Of a stretch of 64,000 nucleotides of DNA, positions 9,203 through 17,102 are shown one piece after another. A program made the translations under genes and the position numbers. The notes under the pieces were generated by a model, which saw only the letters and a program-made list of their open reading frames with translations, was not told the DNA's origin and ran no database searches. Positions within the stretch are counted from its first letter, which is position 1. Every line of letters starts with the position of its first letter. Source of the stretch: Streptomyces sp. ALI-76-A (GTDB taxonomy: Bacteria > Actinomycetota > Actinomycetes > Streptomycetales > Streptomycetaceae); the NCBI RefSeq assembly GCF_030287445.1, contig NZ_JASVWB010000002.1, positions 7,564,001-7,628,000 on the forward strand. The letters run 5' to 3'.

Positions 9203-10678
9203 ATGACGGTGACAGACAACGGCTCGGCGACCACGGACGAGATCGTCTACGGTCCCGGAATCGACCCGGAGCGGCTGGCCGTCTGCCTCGGCGTGCTCGA
9301 GGAACTCGAGGAACTGGACGTCGACCACCCCGACGCGATCGCCGTGCGCCGGGCCACCGCGGGCATCTACCGCTCCGTCAAGCAGCGCCGCCGCCAGGAG
9401 CGCCGGGCCGCCAAGACCGCGCACGACAAGGCGGTGACCGAGGCGACGGCCACCGGCTCCGCCCGCCGCATCGACGACGAGACCGAGGGCATCCTGCCGT
9501 CGTCGGTCGTCGAGGAGGGCCAGATCGCGGGGATACTCCAGCGCCCCCGTTCCTGCTACACCTGCAAGACCCGGTACGTCGAGGTCGACTACTTCTACCA
9601 CCAGCTCTGCCAGAAGTGCGCCGCCGACAACCGCGCCCGCCGCGACGCCCGCACCGACCTCACCGGCAGGCGCGCGCTGCTCACCGGCGGCCGCGCCAAG
9701 ATCGGCATGTACATCGCGCTGCGGCTGCTGCGTGACGGTGCCCACACCACCATCACCACCCGCTTCCCGAACGACGCCGTCCGCCGCTTCAAGGCCCAGC
9801 CCGACAGCGCCGACTGGATCGACCGCCTGAAGATCGTCGGGCTCGACCTGCGCGACCCGGCCCAGGTGGTGGCACTGGCGGACTCGGTCGCCGCCGAGGG
9901 CCCGCTGGACATCCTGATCAACAACGCGGCCCAGACCGTACGCCGCTCCCCGCAGGCCTACAGCGAACTGCTGGCCGCCGAGTCCGCCCCGCTGCCCGCC
10001 GGTGAGCTGCCCGCGGCCGAGGTGATCGGCACCTTCGGCTCCGGCGCGGTCCCCGCGCTGCCGCTGGCCTCGGCCGGCGCGCTGACCGCCCAGGACGTCA
10101 CGGACCTCGCCCTGATCTCGGGCTCGGCCTCCCTGGAGCGGATCGCCGCCGGTACGGCGATCGACGCGGGCGGGCTCATCCCCGACCTGCACGACTCCAA
10201 CAGCTGGATCCAGACGGTGGAGGAGGTGACGCCGGTCGAGCTCCTGGAGGTCCAGCTGTGCAACTCGACGGCGCCCTTCATCCTGATCAGCCGACTGCGT
10301 CCGTCGATGGCGTCCTCGTCGGCGGCGCGCACGTACATCGTGAACGTCTCCGCCATGGAGGGGGTCTTCGCCCGCGGCTACAAGGGCGCCGGGCACCCGC
10401 ACACCAACATGGCCAAGGCCGCCCTGAACATGCTCACGCGCACCAGCGCCCAGGAGATGTTCGAGAAGGACGGCATCCTCATGACGGCCGTCGACACCGG
10501 CTGGATCACCGACGAGCGCCCGCACCCCGACAAGGTCCGGCTCGCCGAGGCGGGCTTCCACGCCCCGCTCGACCTGGTCGACGGCGCGGCCCGCGTCTAC
10601 GACCCGATCGTGCGCGGCGAGGCGGGCGAGGACCTGTACGGCGTCTTCCTCAAGGACTACGCGCCGGGCAAGTGGTGA
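9203..10678 (+). CDS. SDR-fold protein with N-terminal zinc-ribbon and no canonical catalytic tyrosine
   Basis: A 491-residue soluble protein. Residues 1-110 are charged and helical; a putative zinc ribbon follows with Cys118, Cys121, Cys136 and Cys139. From about residue 150 it is a short-chain dehydrogenase/reductase: the nucleotide motif TGGRAKIG, then INNAAQ and VNVSAMEG. The usual YxxxK is replaced by TNMAK, and an extra roughly 60-residue segment sits between the NNAAQ strand and the catalytic region. It may therefore bind NAD(P) without classical oxidoreductase chemistry. ATG 9203 was chosen, with GTG 9209 as an alternative. No partner genes are coupled to it; the substrate is unknown. 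Confidence 0.7.
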   Translation: MTVTDNGSATTDEIVYGPGIDPERLAVCLGVLEELEELDVDHPDAIAVRRATAGIYRSVKQRRRQERRAAKTAHDKAVTEATATGSARRIDDETEGILPSSVVEEGQIAGILQRPRSCYTCKTRYVEVDYFYHQLCQKCAADNRARRDARTDLTGRRALLTGGRAKIGMYIALRLLRDGAHTTITTRFPNDAVRRFKAQPDSADWIDRLKIVGLDLRDPAQVVALADSVAAEGPLDILINNAAQTVRRSPQAYSELLAAESAPLPAGELPAAEVIGTFGSGAVPALPLASAGALTAQDVTDLALISGSASLERIAAGTAIDAGGLIPDLHDSNSWIQTVEEVTPVELLEVQLCNSTAPFILISRLRPSMASSSAARTYIVNVSAMEGVFARGYKGAGHPHTNMAKAALNMLTRTSAQEMFEKDGILMTAVDTGWITDERPHPDKVRLAEAGFHAPLDLVDGAARVYDPIVRGEAGEDLYGVFLKDYAPGKW

Positions 10679-10738
10679 CCGCGCGCCGGACGCGCCCGCG
10701 GGTGTGCCCGGCCCGGCGGCACGAGAGCTGACGCACCG

Positions 10739-11188
10739 TCAGTCGACGGCCCCGAGACGGGCGTTCCGTGCCGCCAGCAGTTCCAGTACCGTGCGCCAGT
10801 CCTCCAGGACCCCGGCGTCGAAGCCTGCGGACCGCGCCTCCTCGTCGGCCTGGCGCAGCCGCAGCAGGTCGTCGTCGGCGGGGCCGAGGCCGGGCCCGGA
10901 TCCGCGGACGAGGCCGGCGACGCGTTCGCCGAGCAGGAAATGGACCGCCCGGGCGGCGCGGTCCGCGTGGGCGGTCCGGTCGCCGGGGCTCAGCAGCGGG
11001 CCGATCGCCTGGACCAGCCCCGCCACTTGCAGCTCCTTGTCGGCGGGACGGGACCGGCGCAGCAGCGCGGCGGTGCGCAGCGCGTGATGGTGGGGGTCCG
11101 TCCGGCCGCCTCCGAGGCCGGGTGCGTCGCCCGCGCCCCGGCAGGCGTACAGCAGATCCATCAGCTCTTCGACACTGCGCAGCTCCAT
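10739..11188 (-). CDS. Degenerate HD-domain-like protein (PhnZ/inositol-oxygenase type)
   Basis: A 149-residue soluble protein, MELRSVEELMDLLYACRG. The centre, HHHALRTAALLRRSRPADKELQVAGLVQAIG, aligns in pattern with HD-domain oxygenases such as PhnZ (His in the first helix, then ELVVAALLHDIG), but the HD pair itself is replaced by QA. This suggests loss of the metal site or divergence of function. ATG 11188 is supported by GGGAGGA seven bases upstream, so the 58 codons the frame adds upstream are not used. It converges with the SDR-like gene. The assignment rests on a remembered pattern and is moderate. Confidence 0.55.
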   Translation of the reverse strand: MELRSVEELMDLLYACRGAGDAPGLGGGRTDPHHHALRTAALLRRSRPADKELQVAGLVQAIGPLLSPGDRTAHADRAARAVHFLLGERVAGLVRGSGPGLGPADDDLLRLRQADEEARSAGFDAGVLEDWRTVLELLAARNARLGAVD

Positions 11189-11635
11189 GCGCCAGTCCTC
11201 CCGCCGGACGAGCGTTGCCGAACGGCAGCAGACCATGGCCGGCTTGCGATTCGGCCAACGGGACCTGAACTGCTCCGCCCGTTCGGGGCCGTAGGCCGAA
11301 CGGGCGATGCGCACAAGGTGCGTCAGGGGACGGAACGGGGCAGAGTGGCCCTGGCCGCACACGGGTTGACTTCGGATAGTTACCCTTTGTTTTCAGCCCT
11401 ATCGAGCGGACTCCCGCTCATTTGGTTAGTCTGTAGCCGACGGACAGCAGTCAGGGGTCTCAACCCACACCCACGGTCCGTCATGGGAACGCCCGTTCAC
11501 CACGGTCTGCTCTCACCTGAGAAGCCGACGCCACCGCGTCCGAACTGCCTCCAGCCAGAACCGAGTGGGCGTCGTGTGCCAGGCCGCAGACTGGGCGTAC
11601 GCCCCGAGGGTGATCCGACACATAAGGAGTGCGCG
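11189..11635. other. Intergenic region upstream of the small peptide gene
   Basis: A 447-bp gap, relatively AT-rich around 11366-11440, between two divergent genes. TTGACT at 11366-11371 could be a -35 box for the plus-strand peptide gene, but no convincing -10 at the expected spacing was found. Reading frames here are short and lack ribosome sites. No RNA gene was recognised. Confidence 0.4.
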
Positions 11636-11809
11636 GTGACACCGGAGAAGACAAATCGCGAACAACGCCCCAAGGAACGCCCGGAGCGTGCGGGCCGCAG
11701 GCCCGGAGAGATCGGCAGCCTCGACGTGTGGGCCCGGTCCGCCCCGATCCTTCTCGCGGGCTACGAGGACGACCTCGCCGAGGACCACATCCTGCCCAGC
11801 GTGGACTGA
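11636..11809 (+). CDS. Small conserved-looking acidic-tailed peptide, possible RiPP precursor
   Basis: A 57-residue peptide translated from GTG 11636, which follows a strong AGGAG (CATAAGGAG) at ideal spacing; the long upstream extension of the frame lacks any such signal. Its N-terminal half is very charged and basic (Glu/Lys/Arg/Pro), while the C-terminal half runs SLDVWARSAPILLAGYED and ends in DDLAEDHILPSVD: compact, hydrophobic-acidic, with no cysteine. This leader/core-like asymmetry is what modified-peptide precursors show, but no maturation enzyme is adjacent; only a decayed acetyltransferase follows 54 bases later. I do not recognise the family. It could equally be a small regulatory or structural protein. 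Confidence 0.6.
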   Translation: MTPEKTNREQRPKERPERAGRRPGEIGSLDVWARSAPILLAGYEDDLAEDHILPSVD

Positions 11810-11863
11810 CCCCGGACGACCCGTCCCGATCGCCGACCGCATGGGCGTGCGGAACTCACGCCC

Positions 11864-12171
11864 ATGCCGACCAGAGAAGCCGTGGCCGACGACTGGCCAC
11901 GGATCTGGCCTTCATGGCACCGGATCGTCGCCGCCGCCGGGACCCGCACCCGGGACCCGGACACCTCCGAGGAAGCGGCCCGCGCCCTGTGGATGGCCCC
12001 GGCCGAACGGGTCTACGTCGTCGAGGACGACAGCGCCGCCGTCGTCGGGCCCGACCCGGCCGTGACGCTGTGGACATCCCTCGGCCTCACGATCCTCGGC
12101 ACGGTCCCGGACGCGTCCGACCATCCCCGGCACGGCCGGGTGGTTGGCGCATCATGTACAGGGCCCGGTGA
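11864..12171 (+). pseudogene. GNAT acetyltransferase remnant (internal deletion and terminal frameshift)
   Basis: Starting at ATG 11864, the frame encodes MPTREAVADDWPRIWPSWHR and WMAPAERVYVVED, the typical opening of a phosphinothricin-acetyltransferase-like GNAT. After AAVVG it jumps directly to VTLWTSLGLTILGTVPDA, the end of such proteins, so the middle roughly 60 residues holding the acetyl-CoA-binding loop are gone. Near 12141 a frameshift is needed to reach the usual ending, which is present in the next frame as IMYRAR before TGA at 12169-12171. The intact family is about 160-170 residues. Both lesions point to a dead gene. Confidence 0.75.
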
Positions 12172-12178
12172 CCCGCCC

Positions 12179-13522
12179 CTACTCCAGCGGTGCCGTCCGC
12201 TCCCACGGGCGCCGCTCCTCCAACTGCGCCGCCACCCCCAGCAGATCCGCCTCCGACCCCGGCAGCCCCACCAGCTGCACGGCGCAGGGGACGCCCGAGG
12301 GAAGAGTGCCGAACGGGACCGACATCGCGGGCCAGCCGGTGAGGTTCCACGGCGGGGTCAGCGGCGAGTAGTTCGTGTTGGCCAGCACGTTGCGCAGCCA
12401 GCCCCGCTCGTGCCAGGGCGCGGACTTGGGGGAGCGGCGGGCGAGCGCCGGCATGAGCAGCACGTCGTACTCGTCGAAGAACGGCTCCAGGCGCCGGCGC
12501 AGCGCCTGCCGCCCCTCTCCGGTGCGCACCGAGTTCACGAAGCGGCGTCCGACCGCCGCGTGCACCCGGGTGCGCCGGGCCAGTCGCCGCCGGTCCAGCC
12601 CCTGCGCGTCCACGGCCGTGCCGGCCGTCCAGTGGGCGAGCGAGGTGAGGCTCAGCGACAGCGGGTACGGCGGATCGGCCCGGCGCACCTGGTGACCCGC
12701 CTTCATGAGCACGCCGGCCGCCTCCCGGACCGCCGCGGTGTACGGCGAGGTGACGGCGACACCGGCGAGCGGGCTGCGCAGGGAGGCGGCGACGCGGTGT
12801 GTCGCGTCCGGGGCACGGCGTACGAACACGGTGTCCGCGAGGACCGACAGCATCAGCCGGGTGTCCTCGACCGTCGTCGCCAGGGGCCCGTTCTCCGACA
12901 TGCCGAACCAGTCGCCGTCGCTGACCCCGGCGGGCACCACACCGGGGCCCGGCTTCAGGGTGACCAGGCCGCAGTTGGCCGCCGGGATGCGCAGGGAGCC
13001 CAGGCCGTCGTTGCCGAGGGCGATCGGCACCAGGCCGGCGGCGACCGCGGCCGCGCTGCCGCCCGACGAGCCGCCCGCCGTGCGGGAGGTGTCCCACGGG
13101 TTGCGGGCGGTGCCGTGGACGCCCTCGGTGGTGCCGAAGACGCACAGTTCCGGCACGTTGGTCAGGCCCACCACCACCGCGCCCGCCGCCCGCAGCCGGG
13201 CCACGGTGACATGGTCGGCGTCGGCGGGCGTGTCCGGGGTCGCGGCGGAACCGACGCGCATGGCCTCGCCGCGCACGGCCAGGTTGTCCTTGACGGCCAC
13301 CGGCACCCCGGCCAGCGGCAGTTCGCCCAGGTCGCCGCGCGCGGCCACCTCGTCGGCCTCGGCGAGCGCCGCCCCGGCCCGTACCGTGCGGAACGCCCCG
13401 ATGCGGCCGTCGAGCCGCTCGATCCGGGCGAGGTGTGCGGCCACCACCTCGCGGGGCGTGACGCGCTTCTCGCGTACGGCGGCGGCGATCTCGACGGCGG
13501 TCCGGCCGACCCAGCTGGTCAC
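12179..13522 (-). CDS. Amidase (amidase-signature family)
   Basis: A 447-residue amidase-signature hydrolase. The Ser-Ser-Lys triad is visible: the lysine in VAVKDNLAV (about residue 73) and the serine-rich GGSSGGSAAAVAAGL (about 150-165), which supplies the cis-serine and the nucleophile. One divergence is GNDGLGSLRIPAANC, where most members have GSDxGGSxRxPA. GTG 13522 follows GAGGAG. The family hydrolyses amide bonds in diverse small molecules, so the substrate cannot be told. It lies downstream of the lipoprotein hydrolase on the same strand (155-base gap) and converges with the GNAT remnant. Confidence 0.85.
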   Translation of the reverse strand: MTSWVGRTAVEIAAAVREKRVTPREVVAAHLARIERLDGRIGAFRTVRAGAALAEADEVAARGDLGELPLAGVPVAVKDNLAVRGEAMRVGSAATPDTPADADHVTVARLRAAGAVVVGLTNVPELCVFGTTEGVHGTARNPWDTSRTAGGSSGGSAAAVAAGLVPIALGNDGLGSLRIPAANCGLVTLKPGPGVVPAGVSDGDWFGMSENGPLATTVEDTRLMLSVLADTVFVRRAPDATHRVAASLRSPLAGVAVTSPYTAAVREAAGVLMKAGHQVRRADPPYPLSLSLTSLAHWTAGTAVDAQGLDRRRLARRTRVHAAVGRRFVNSVRTGEGRQALRRRLEPFFDEYDVLLMPALARRSPKSAPWHERGWLRNVLANTNYSPLTPPWNLTGWPAMSVPFGTLPSGVPCAVQLVGLPGSEADLLGVAAQLEERRPWERTAPLE

Positions 13523-13677
13523 GGGCGCTCCTCGGAGGCTACTGGTGAGTATGTAGGGAGAACTCTGCCCCGGAGCGGGCGCCGCGTCGAGAGCCCTCAC
13601 GGCTGGAGCTGCGGACGGGTCTCCTCGATCGCCGGCGCGGGGGAGCCGGGCACCGGGCGGGCCCGGCCGAGCGGTCC

Positions 13678-14715
13678 TCAGCGCAGGTGCCGTTCGAAGA
13701 ACGCCGTCGTGGCGTCCATCGAGCGCGGCCACTGTGGTCCGAACGTGTGCCCCTCGCCCTCGTACGTCCGCAGCTGGACGTCCTTGCCGGCCCGTTCGAA
13801 CGCGGCGACGGTCTGCCGGGTCCAGGTCAGGGGGCAGGTGCCGTCCGCCGTGCCGTGATGGATCAGCAGCGGCTCGGTCACGCGGTCGACATAGGTGATC
13901 GGCGAGACCTCCCGCCAGAACCTCGGGTTCTCCTCGGGGGTGCCGTGCGCGGCCTCGATCCCGGCGACCACCGGGTCGCCCTCGCCGCGCTGGAAGTGGT
14001 CGACGTTCTCGGCCGGGCGGGAGCTGACCGGCGCGAACACCACGGCCGCGTCGACCAGGCCGGGGGCCACCACCAGCGTGTTGTAGACGACCCCGCCGCC
14101 CATCGACCGGCCCAGCAGACCGATCCGTTCGCCGTCGATCTCCGGGCGGCCGGAGGAGCGCAGCGCCTTGACGGCGCCGATGACGTCCTCGGTGTAGCCG
14201 AGGCGGAGGTTGACGTCGTTGTCGGGGTCGTCGTCCGAGCCCGCGTGGTTGCGGTAGTCGGTGTGCAGGACCACGTAGCCGTCGCGGGCCAGCAGGTCCT
14301 GTTCGCGGGCCAGCCCGCGGCCGGTGGTGTAGACGGCCGGGTCGATGTAGCCGTGCGCCAGGACCAGCGCCGGGAAGGGCCCCCTGCCCGTCGGGATGTT
14401 CAGGAGGCCGGAGATCGTCAGGCCGTTCGCCTCGTACGTCACACGGTGACTGGTGTAGGCGTCGGTCCGGGCGAGCACCGCGCCGAGTTCGAGGCCGGAG
14501 CCGCGGTGCTCGCGCTGGATCAGCCCCGGGATGGACACCGGGTCGACGGGTGTGCGGGTGGCGGAGGGCGGGGCGGTGGGGCCCTGGCTCGACGCGCGCG
14601 CGGAGGCGGGCGGGCCGGTGCGCGTCCCGTCGCCTTCGCCGCCGTCCCCGGTGCAGCCGGTCGCGGCCACCAGCACCAGCGCGGCGGCGACGCAGGCCGT
14701 ACTCCATGACCGCAT
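13678..14715 (-). CDS. Lipoprotein alpha/beta hydrolase (acyl-peptidase/esterase type)
   Basis: A 345-residue exported hydrolase. The N-terminus MRSWSTACVAAALVLVAATGC is a lipoprotein signal with Cys21 as the lipidated residue, followed by a low-complexity Ser/Pro/Thr linker to about residue 60. The alpha/beta-hydrolase domain shows the oxyanion segment LVLAHGYI, the nucleophile elbow GLLGRSMGGG, a late aspartate region HHGTADGTCP and the histidine in GEGHTFG, an architecture like prolyl-oligopeptidase/dipeptidyl-peptidase domains. ATG 14715 was chosen for the signal peptide; GGAGG lies 11 bases upstream. Substrate unknown; it acts outside the membrane. Confidence 0.85.
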   Translation of the reverse strand: MRSWSTACVAAALVLVAATGCTGDGGEGDGTRTGPPASARASSQGPTAPPSATRTPVDPVSIPGLIQREHRGSGLELGAVLARTDAYTSHRVTYEANGLTISGLLNIPTGRGPFPALVLAHGYIDPAVYTTGRGLAREQDLLARDGYVVLHTDYRNHAGSDDDPDNDVNLRLGYTEDVIGAVKALRSSGRPEIDGERIGLLGRSMGGGVVYNTLVVAPGLVDAAVVFAPVSSRPAENVDHFQRGEGDPVVAGIEAAHGTPEENPRFWREVSPITYVDRVTEPLLIHHGTADGTCPLTWTRQTVAAFERAGKDVQLRTYEGEGHTFGPQWPRSMDATTAFFERHLR

Positions 14716-14966
14716 ACGGTCATTGTCCTCCGGGCGGCGCCGCCGGGCACGGGTTTCCCGCGTTTCCCGGCCCCCGGGCCCGGGTCGGCCGAGCTGTGCC
14801 CCGGGGCGGGACCGGACGGGACGGTCACGGCTCGGCCGTGCGGCCCGCGCCGAGTCCGTCCGGGCCGCCATCGGACGCCTCGCCCGCGCTCCGTACACGC
14901 GGCTCCCGCTGCCGGGGCGCGCCCCGGCCTGGCCGTCACCCGTGCGCGCACGGCACAATCCGGGGC

Positions 14967-16097
14967 GTGCAGATCACCGCGCGGGAACTCAACCGGGCCA
15001 CCCTCGACCGTCAGTCGCTGCTCCGGCGGGAACGGTCGGGGGTCGTCGAGGCGGTGCGGCGCGTGGTGGCGTTGCAGGCGCAGCAGCCCGCGTCGCCGTA
15101 TCTGGCGCTGTGGAACCGGATCGCGGGCTTCGACCCGGCCGACCTGGACGCCGCCTTCACGCGGCGAGCGGTCGTCAAGGCGACCCTGATGCGCATCACC
15201 CTCCACGCGGTCCACGCGGACGACCACCCGGTGTTCCGGGAGGCGATGCGGCCGACGCTGCGGGCCTCCCGGCTCGGTCACCGCTTCGCCGCCGCGGGAC
15301 TCACCCCCGCGGACGCCGAGGACCTGATGCCCCGGCTGCTGGAGTTCGTGGCACACCCGCGCACGTCCCGCGAGCTGAACGCCTGGTGTGAGGAGCGGCT
15401 CGGGGCGGAGCGGAGCGCCGGGGCGTGGTGGGGGCTGAAGGGGTACGCCCCGCTGCTGCACGTCCCGACCGGCGGGCCCTGGTCGTTCGGGACCTCACCG
15501 TCGTTCGTCGCGGCGCGCCCCGCACAGCCGGCGGCGGGGGCGGAAGAGGCGTTGCGGACCCTCGCCCTGCGCTATCTGGCGGGGTTCGGACCGGCGTCGG
15601 TGGCGGACGTGGCGCAGTTCGCCCTGGTGCAGCGGGCCCGTGTCCGCACGGCGCTCCGCGCGCTCGGTGACGCCGTGGAGCACGTCGAGGGGCCCGACGG
15701 CACGGCACTGTTCGACATCCCCGGGGCCTCGCGCCCGCCCGCGGACACCCCGGCCCCGCCCCGGCTGATGGCGATGTGGGACAGCGTCCTGCTGGCCCAC
15801 GCCGACCGCACCCGCGTGATCCCGCCGGACTACCGCTCCCTGGTGATCCGCGTCAACGGCGACGTGCTGCCGACGCTGCTGGTCGACGGCTATGTGGCGG
15901 GCGTGTGGCGCCCGGTCGAGGGCGGCATCGAGGCGACCGCCTTCCACGACCTCTCGCCCGCGGCCTGGGACGGACTCGCCTCGGAGGCCGCGTCCCTGAC
16001 CCGGCTGCTCGCCCCTCGCGACCCGCGCGTGTACAGCAGGTACGGCCACTGGTGGGCCAAGCTTCCCCAGGCACGGGTGCGGATCCTGCCGGGCTGA
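14967..16097 (+). CDS. AlkZ/YcaQ-related DNA glycosylase-family protein (HTH_42)
   Basis: A 376-residue protein of the winged-helix HTH_42 superfamily that includes AlkZ and YcaQ glycosylases, which unhook DNA interstrand crosslinks and bulky alkyl adducts. The catalytic QxQ pattern is present in VALQAQQPASPYLALWNR (about residues 33-37). Later segments WDSVLLAHADR and VDGYVAGVWR are typical of the C-terminal domain. GTG 14967 gives VQITARELNR, the normal family beginning. In antibiotic producers these proteins protect against self-made DNA-alkylating compounds, but no such pathway is visible nearby, so a housekeeping repair role is equally possible. Confidence 0.75.
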   Translation: MQITARELNRATLDRQSLLRRERSGVVEAVRRVVALQAQQPASPYLALWNRIAGFDPADLDAAFTRRAVVKATLMRITLHAVHADDHPVFREAMRPTLRASRLGHRFAAAGLTPADAEDLMPRLLEFVAHPRTSRELNAWCEERLGAERSAGAWWGLKGYAPLLHVPTGGPWSFGTSPSFVAARPAQPAAGAEEALRTLALRYLAGFGPASVADVAQFALVQRARVRTALRALGDAVEHVEGPDGTALFDIPGASRPPADTPAPPRLMAMWDSVLLAHADRTRVIPPDYRSLVIRVNGDVLPTLLVDGYVAGVWRPVEGGIEATAFHDLSPAAWDGLASEAASLTRLLAPRDPRVYSRYGHWWAKLPQARVRILPG

Positions 16098-16236
16098 GCT
16101 TCGGGGCCACCGCGCACGCCCCGCGCGGCCTCGCCGGCCCGCCGGCCGGTGCGGGGCCGGCCGTGCCCGGCGCCGCCCGCGCCGGAGTCCCCACCCGGAC
16201 CCGGGCCGCCGGGTGCGGTCCGCCGTGGCCGTCGGC

Positions 16237-16938
16237 TCAGCTGCCGAGCTGCGCCCGCAGCCACTCCTCGACCTCTCCCACGTGCGCGGCCGCCGCCGCC
16301 CGTGCCGCCTCCGGGTCCCGGGCGACCAGGGCCCGGTGGATGGCGGCGTGTTCGCGGCGGGTGCGGGCGAAGGCCCCCTCCTCCTGGTAGCCGCGCCAGA
16401 CGCGGGCGCGGAACGTACGGGAGGACAGGCCGTCCAGGATCGCGGCCATGGCCTCGTTGCCGGCGGCCGTGGCGATCTCGCGGTGGAAGGCCAGGTCGTG
16501 GGCGAGGATCACCTCCGGATCGTCGGTCGCGTTCATCGCCGTCAGGTGCTTCTCCACCTCGGCGAGCTGGTCGGGGGTGATCCGGGCCGCCGCCAGCGCG
16601 GTCGCCGTCGACTCCAGGATGCGGCGCACCTCCAGCAGCTCCACCAGGCGCGGGCCGCGCGACAGGTCGGCGACCACGCCGAACGTCTCCAGGAGGTCGC
16701 CCGCCTCCAGTTGCGTCACGTAGATGCCCGAACCGTGCCGCGCCTCCAGTACCCCCATCACCGTCAGCGCGCGGATCGCCTCGCGCATCGAACTGCGCGA
16801 GATGCCCAGCTGGACCGCCAGTTCACGCTCGGTCGGCAGCCGCTGGCCCGGCTCCAGCCGGCCCTCGCCGATCATCGCCTTGATCCGCTCGATGGCGCGC
16901 TCCGTCACGGTGCCCTTGTGCGGGGCTGTCTCGTTCAC
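16237..16938 (-). CDS. FadR-subfamily GntR regulator of the sugar operon
   Basis: A 233-residue repressor-type regulator. A winged helix occupies residues 10-75 (RLPTERELAVQLGISRSSMREAIR is covered by its two halves LPTERELAVQLGIS and SSMREAIRAL), followed by an all-helical FCD effector domain whose metal or ligand histidines are visible in HDLAFHREIA and HAAIHRAL. GTG 16938 follows GGAGGAACGGC. It is divergent from the transporter operon, and a TGGT-N3-ACCA dyad typical for FadR-type proteins sits between them. It most likely represses the sugar operon and is released by a pathway sugar acid; the effector is inference. Confidence 0.88.
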   Translation of the reverse strand: MNETAPHKGTVTERAIERIKAMIGEGRLEPGQRLPTERELAVQLGISRSSMREAIRALTVMGVLEARHGSGIYVTQLEAGDLLETFGVVADLSRGPRLVELLEVRRILESTATALAAARITPDQLAEVEKHLTAMNATDDPEVILAHDLAFHREIATAAGNEAMAAILDGLSSRTFRARVWRGYQEEGAFARTRREHAAIHRALVARDPEAARAAAAAHVGEVEEWLRAQLGS

Positions 16939-16981
16939 GCCGTTCCTCCACTGCCGGGGTGCGCCGCAGTCTAACCATCGG

Positions 16982-16996
16982 AGTGGTAGGACCACT
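16982..16996. promoter_or_regulatory. Putative FadR/GntR operator
   Basis: AGTGGT-AGG-ACCACT is a perfect 6-bp inverted repeat with a 3-base spacer, matching the TGGTnnnACCA core of FadR-type operators. It lies 43 bases upstream of the GntR start, in the divergent region. A half-like copy AGTGGTCTGA occurs at 17046-17055. Confidence 0.65.
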
Positions 16997-17033
16997 ACGG
17001 CCTCAATCGCGGAAAATATGCCGACGCGGGGTG

Positions 17034-17061
17034 TTGTTTCGGGCGAGTGGTCTGATAAGTA
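17034..17061 (+). promoter_or_regulatory. Possible promoter of the sugar operon
   Basis: TTGTTT (17034-17039) and TAAGTA (17056-17061), separated by 16 bases, lie 42 bases before the binding-protein start. The -10 is moderate and no transcription data support it. Confidence 0.35.
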
Positions 17062-17102
17062 TGCGGTCATCTGCTCGAACCCGCTCAACGAGGAGCCACG
17101 AG

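Noticed and set aside
12179..14707. 842-codon minus-strand frame spanning amidase and hydrolase
   Set aside because: Only the 3' part from GTG 13522 is amidase; the rest is a shadow of the lipoprotein hydrolase in another frame.
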